Shown: positions 60,308 through 64,000 of the stretch, in pieces
Numbering within the stretch: the stretch's first letter is position 1
Layout of the letters: each line of letters opens with the position of its first letter
Origin: CAKUIA01 sp044433115
Lineage (GTDB): Bacteria; Verrucomicrobiota; Verrucomicrobiia; Opitutales; Intestinicryptomonadaceae
DNA: 64,000 nucleotides
Assembly (NCBI GenBank): GCA_044433115.1
Contig: JAWXTY010000004.1
Coordinates: forward strand, 1-64,000
Direction: 5' to 3'
Notes under the pieces: generated by a model
What the model was told of the DNA's origin: nothing
Databases searched by the model: none
What the model saw: the letters and a program-made list of their open reading frames with translations, nothing else
Program-made: the position numbers and the translations under genes

Positions 60308-61084
60308 ATGACTAAATATAGAACAAGAATTGCCCCAACTCCATCTGGACAACTCCATTTGGGGCATTTGTCTACATTTTCCATAGCCCAAGAAAGAGCA
60401 AAAAAAGCAAAAGGCGACCTCATTTTAAGGATAGAGGACATCGACAAAGCTCGCTCTAAAGAAGAATATATAGAAAGTATATGCTCTGACTTAGTTAAAT
60501 TTGGCATTATTTGCAATGAAGGCTATAATATAGGAGGTGAATTTGCACCCTACAAACAAAGTCAACGCCTCCCTTTATATATAGATAGATTAAAAAAGCT
60601 CATTAAAAAAGGATATGTATATGCTTGCTACAAGAGCAGAAGCCAGATAGCAAAAATTGCAAAATATTCAGAAGAAGACCCCAAGGAAAAAGTGTATCCT
60701 AAAGAATTTAAGAATAAGCATTCCAAAGAAATTCCAGAAAATTTTCTATCATTAAATTGGCGTTTTGATTGTAAATATGGCGAAAATATAGAATTTTACG
60801 ACGAATTATGTGGCAAGCAATCATTTATTTGTGGCAGAGACTTTGGCGATTTTCTAGTGTGGCGTAAGAGCGAAGAAGCCTCTTATGAGCTTGCAGTGGT
60901 CTGCGACGATATTGCAATGAAAATAACAGAAGTAGTGCGAGGTAAAGACTTATTACTATCTACAGCCAAGCAAATACTATTATATAGAGCATTTAATGCA
61001 ATAATACCCCTCTTTGCCCACTGCCCTCTAGTATTAGACGCAAATAAGGAAAAGCTGTCAAAGAGCAAAATACAGTTGACATAG
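60308..61084 (+). CDS. gluQ: Glutamyl-Q tRNA(Asp) synthetase, short at the C-terminus
   Basis: 258 residues, against about 290-310 in the family. HLGH (17-20) and KLSKS (249-253) are the class I signatures; IAPTPSGQLHLGHL, RIEDIDKARS and VLDANKEKLSKS are typical of GluQ-RS, which attaches glutamate to queuosine of tRNA(Asp). The protein stops five residues after KLSKS, so the usual C-terminal region is missing. The expected zinc site C-x-C reads C-Y-K (YACYKSR). In-frame reading beyond the TAG is open for 16 codons. Possibly C-terminally truncated but still functional. Divergent from the pilus block. Confidence 0.8.
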   Translation: MTKYRTRIAPTPSGQLHLGHLSTFSIAQERAKKAKGDLILRIEDIDKARSKEEYIESICSDLVKFGIICNEGYNIGGEFAPYKQSQRLPLYIDRLKKLIKKGYVYACYKSRSQIAKIAKYSEEDPKEKVYPKEFKNKHSKEIPENFLSLNWRFDCKYGENIEFYDELCGKQSFICGRDFGDFLVWRKSEEASYELAVVCDDIAMKITEVVRGKDLLLSTAKQILLYRAFNAIIPLFAHCPLVLDANKEKLSKSKIQLT

Positions 61085-61173
61085 ACAAAAGAAGAGTATA
61101 ATTATTTAGAAAATTCTCTTATAAAGAAATTGTAATATACAATGAAACTTATACGAGAAAAAATGTATTATAT

Positions 61174-62739
61174 ATGATGACTATGAAAACTTTTTTGAAA
61201 ACGATATGCTTATTTAGCATATTCACTGCAGTGAATTTAAATGCTTCGACGAGGACGAATATAGAGCCTTACGAAAGTGAGAGCCTTTTTAGTGCTACTT
61301 CAAAACTAGACCAAGCTGTGCAAAGTGGATTAAAAAAGCAGGGGCTACAATCTACTTATATTAGCTCTGACACTGTTTTTGCAAGGCGTTTATACTTAGA
61401 TTTATTTGGCAGGATACCAAGTGTTAAAGAGCTTTATGCCTTTATAGATAGCAAGAAAAGCAACAAGCGTTGTCTATTAATAGAAGAGCTTTTAGCTTCT
61501 GATGAGTTTTCTGTATATATGACTTTTAGGTGGTCTGATATATTTAAAATTAAGGCAGAATTTCCTATAAACTTGTGGCCTAACGCTGCTCAAGCCTACA
61601 ATAAGTTTATTTTAGATAGCCTAATTGCGAATAAACCTTATGATAAGATTGCCTATGAGATGATGACTTCTTCAGGCAGTAACTTTAGGGTAGGCTCTGT
61701 AAATTTCTATAGAGCATTGCAAGGCAGAGGCACTGATATTACGTCCGACGCACTTTGTTCTGCATTTTTGGGTATAGACTTTACAAAGCTTGAAGAAGAT
61801 AAGGCAAAAAATCTTGAAAAGTTCTTCACTAAAATTGCATATAAGGCAACAAAGGAGTGGAAAGAAGAAATAGTATATCACGATTTTGCAAACTTAGAGC
61901 CTATAGAGACAAGCTTTATAGATGGCAAAAAAGTATACATAAAGGGCGAGGACGACCCACGTTTAGCTCTAGCAGAACTAGTTATAGCTAATGAATATTT
62001 TGCTAAAAACTTTGTAAATAGAGCCTTTGGTAGGTTAATGGGCAAATATATAATTCAAAACCCAGACGACATTTTAAATAGCAAGAACACAAATCCTGAG
62101 CTTTTAGATTACTTGGCTAATTTCTTTATAAAGAATAACTATGACATAAGAAAGCTCTATGCTGAGATTTTAAATTCTAACACATACCAACAATCATCTA
62201 TAGCTCTAATAGAAAAAGAGGGCTTAGCTGAGAACTTTGCAATTTACACTCCAAGACAAACAGAAGCTGAAGTGCTAATAGATATAATTTGCGACATAAC
62301 AAACACTGCCGAAGTATATTCAAGTATGATACCAGAACCTTATACAGCTATGCCTATGTATATTAAATCTATTTCCATACCAGATGGTAGCATAAGCACT
62401 GGCTTTTTAGACCTATTTGGCAAGTCTCAAAGAGACACAGGCAAAGAACTTGAGCGTAAGTCAAGACCAAGTGCAAGCCAAAGAATGCACTTGCTAAATT
62501 CGACTCACATAAGGAATAAAATAGAGTCGATGGCAAAGTCTTTTGCAAATCTAACAGATGCAAATATGGATAAGGCTATAAGGTATTTATACGTAAAGAT
62601 ACTAAGTAGAGAAGAAACAGCAGGCGAATTGGAACGTATAAAAAGATACAAAAAGGAGAACAAGATGAATAATCTTACACTCTTTACTGACACAATTTGG
62701 GCTTTGATGAACTCAGAAGAATTTATTAACAAGCATTAA
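61174..62739 (+). CDS. DUF1549/DUF1553 protein
   Basis: 521 residues. Sec signal peptide; start 61174 or the ATG at 61183 (MKTFLK). DUF1549 part: VFARRLYLDLFGRIPSVKELYAFI and IEELLASDEFSVYMTFRWSDIFKI; DUF1553 part: DDPRLALAELVIANEYFAKNFVNRAFGRLMGKYII, NPELLDYLANFFIKNNYDIRKLYAEILNSNTYQQS. These domains occur almost only in PVC bacteria, usually with a DUF1501 gene and often with a cytochrome, which is absent here, as are other extra domains: the protein is short. Biochemical function unknown. Directly upstream of the DUF1501 gene. Confidence 0.88.
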   Translation: MMTMKTFLKTICLFSIFTAVNLNASTRTNIEPYESESLFSATSKLDQAVQSGLKKQGLQSTYISSDTVFARRLYLDLFGRIPSVKELYAFIDSKKSNKRCLLIEELLASDEFSVYMTFRWSDIFKIKAEFPINLWPNAAQAYNKFILDSLIANKPYDKIAYEMMTSSGSNFRVGSVNFYRALQGRGTDITSDALCSAFLGIDFTKLEEDKAKNLEKFFTKIAYKATKEWKEEIVYHDFANLEPIETSFIDGKKVYIKGEDDPRLALAELVIANEYFAKNFVNRAFGRLMGKYIIQNPDDILNSKNTNPELLDYLANFFIKNNYDIRKLYAEILNSNTYQQSSIALIEKEGLAENFAIYTPRQTEAEVLIDIICDITNTAEVYSSMIPEPYTAMPMYIKSISIPDGSISTGFLDLFGKSQRDTGKELERKSRPSASQRMHLLNSTHIRNKIESMAKSFANLTDANMDKAIRYLYVKILSREETAGELERIKRYKKENKMNNLTLFTDTIWALMNSEEFINKH

Positions 62740-62756
62740 GAGATGAGGGATTAATT

Positions 62757-64000
62757 ATGAATAGACGTGATTTTTTAAAGAGAAGCTTGGCAACAAGTGC
62801 ATTAGCACTTTCTGCAAATAGCATTTTAGCAAAAGAAAATGAAGAGAAGTTGAAATTAGGTAAGGCTAAATCTATAATACAAGTTTGGCTTTGGGGCGGC
62901 CCTGCCCAACTAGAGACTTTCGACCCTAAACCTAAGGCAGGTGCAGACTATTCTGGCAACTTGACTTCGCCTATAGCAACAGATACAGATGGGCTATTTC
63001 TATGTCAGCTCTTGCCAAAATTAGCAAAGATGAGCCAAGATTACTCTGTAATAAGAAGTATGAGCCACGGAACAAATGCTCACGAAACTGCTTCTTATTT
63101 AGTGCAAACTGGCAGAATGCCTGACAAAGATGTATATCCAGCTATAGGGGCTATGATTTCTAAATTCAAGGGCTATGAAGCTGGCTATACCCAAGCTCTA
63201 CCTCCTTATATAGTGCTTACAAAGCCTCAAGGTAGATTTTCTGAAAATGGCTTTTTGCCTGCAAAATTCAAACCTTTTGCCACAGGTGGAGACCCTACTA
63301 AAACTCCTTTTGAAGTGGAAGGTATAGTTGCAAGAGGCTTAACTGCTGAGCGTCAAAGGAACAGAAAAGATTTACTTGAGGACTTAAATATGTATAAGAA
63401 GGCAATGAGGGATAATCCATCTCTTGCTGAGTCGAATATGTCAGTAGACCAAGCTTATGAAATGATATTGGGCGACACTGGCAAAGTCTTTGATACTTCT
63501 CAAGAAGACGCAAAAGTAAAAGAGCGTTATGGCAAGAGTAAAACTGGGCAATCTTGCCTAGTTGCAAGGCGATTAGTTGAAGCGGGAGTCCCTTACATCA
63601 CTTTAAACCTTGGAGGCTGGGACACTCATAAGCTACACTTTGAAGAGATGGCGAAGAAATTGCCTGAGCTAGATTCAGCTGTGTCATCGCTAATTGCAGA
63701 TTTAAAGGACAGAGGGCTTTTAGATACTACTATAGTTTGGGTAGGTGGCGAATTTGGAAGGACGCCTAAACTATCAGTAAACGCCCCATTTAGTGGAGGT
63801 AGAGGACACCACGGCGACGCATTTTCTTGCCTTGTTGCAGGAGGTGGAATAAAGGGGGGAACAGTAGTAGGTACTACAGACGAAAAGGCGAATAAGGTAG
63901 CTTCTCGCCCTACTCACCCTGCCGACTTCATTGCTACTTTATATAATAGAATGGGTATAGACCCTTATTCTACTATCAAAAATCCTAGAGACGAAGATGT
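62757..64000 (+). CDS. DUF1501 protein, Tat-exported (3' end outside the window)
   Basis: 414 residues present and the frame is open at the right edge. Start MNRRDFLKRSLATSALALSA is a twin-arginine signal; GAGGG lies upstream. DUF1501 is a distant alkaline-phosphatase/sulfatase superfamily member: IIQVWLWGGPAQLETFDPKPKAGADYSG, SYLVQTGR, SCLVARRLVEAGVPYITLNLGGWDTH, TTIVWVGGEFGRTPK and GGRGHHGDAFSCLVAGGGIKGG match the family. No CxPxR-type maturation motif, as expected. It follows the DUF1549/DUF1553 gene by 17 bp, the classic PVC pair. It is expected to bind metal with Asp/His residues; substrate unknown. Confidence 0.9.
   Translation, partial: MNRRDFLKRSLATSALALSANSILAKENEEKLKLGKAKSIIQVWLWGGPAQLETFDPKPKAGADYSGNLTSPIATDTDGLFLCQLLPKLAKMSQDYSVIRSMSHGTNAHETASYLVQTGRMPDKDVYPAIGAMISKFKGYEAGYTQALPPYIVLTKPQGRFSENGFLPAKFKPFATGGDPTKTPFEVEGIVARGLTAERQRNRKDLLEDLNMYKKAMRDNPSLAESNMSVDQAYEMILGDTGKVFDTSQEDAKVKERYGKSKTGQSCLVARRLVEAGVPYITLNLGGWDTHKLHFEEMAKKLPELDSAVSSLIADLKDRGLLDTTIVWVGGEFGRTPKLSVNAPFSGGRGHHGDAFSCLVAGGGIKGGTVVGTTDEKANKVASRPTHPADFIATLYNRMGIDPYSTIKNPRDED

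Overview
The window is AT-rich bacterial chromosome, apparently from a Verrucomicrobiota-type (PVC superphylum) heterotroph that degrades host or algal polysaccharides. This rests on gene content: eight secreted sulfatases, a GH78-type rhamnosidase, a DUF1549/DUF1553 plus DUF1501 pair, a secreted ThuA protein, a Tat-exported Gfo/Idh/MocA oxidoreductase, and a five-gene block with the order and architecture of Akkermansia muciniphila Amuc_1098-1102. I cannot place it more finely. Two 100-N runs (2296-2395 and 38052-38151) show a scaffolded assembly. No rRNA, tRNA or CRISPR array was recognised.

Layout. 1-2460 is accessory: the end of a BspA-like surface protein, a small hypothetical, a lipoprotein whose signal peptide is written in heptamer repeats, and a MITE-like element split by the first gap. 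2463-8395 holds three sulfatases and rpmI-rplT. 8434-12828 (minus) has pilT and the pseudopilin set gspGHIJK. 12894-16661 has the rhamnosidase divergent from a sulfatase that has an ATA where its start codon should be. 16755-22730 has prs, smc and an HMGL-like aldolase. 22985-29592 is a sulfatase array containing a fresh 1.64-kb tandem duplication that created a chimeric gene. 29682-33445 has a lytic-transglycosylase-like protein, a lipoprotein, an esterase, thioredoxin and a Pro/Ala-rich tail-anchored protein. 33985-36612 is rpsO-pnp. 36777-39760 has ThuA, the third MITE and a coiled-coil membrane protein across the second gap. 39797-44269 is an Mla/MCE lipid-transport operon ending in fabD. 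44296-49153 has an acidic protein, a HEAT-repeat protein, the oxidoreductase and a URO-D family protein. 49533-52644 is larC-larE-larB with an extraordinary His-rich LarC. 52898-60200 is the Amuc_1098-1102-like pilus locus. 60308-64000 has gluQ and the DUF1549/DUF1501 pair, the latter cut by the window edge.

How the genes fit together. The sulfatases and rhamnosidase would desulfate and trim sulfated or rhamnose-containing glycans outside the cytoplasm. No sulfatase-maturing enzyme lies in the window. The pseudopilins with PilT and the separate PilM/PilN-like/secretin block probably serve one or two type IV pilus/type II secretion machines. The Mla-type operon maintains the outer membrane. 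The lar genes make the nickel-pincer nucleotide cofactor, but no larA target is present. On the DNA level, three repeat phenomena run through the window: a 183-bp TIR element with solitary ends fused to gene 3' ends, period-7 heptamer arrays, and short tandem duplications that duplicate start codons.
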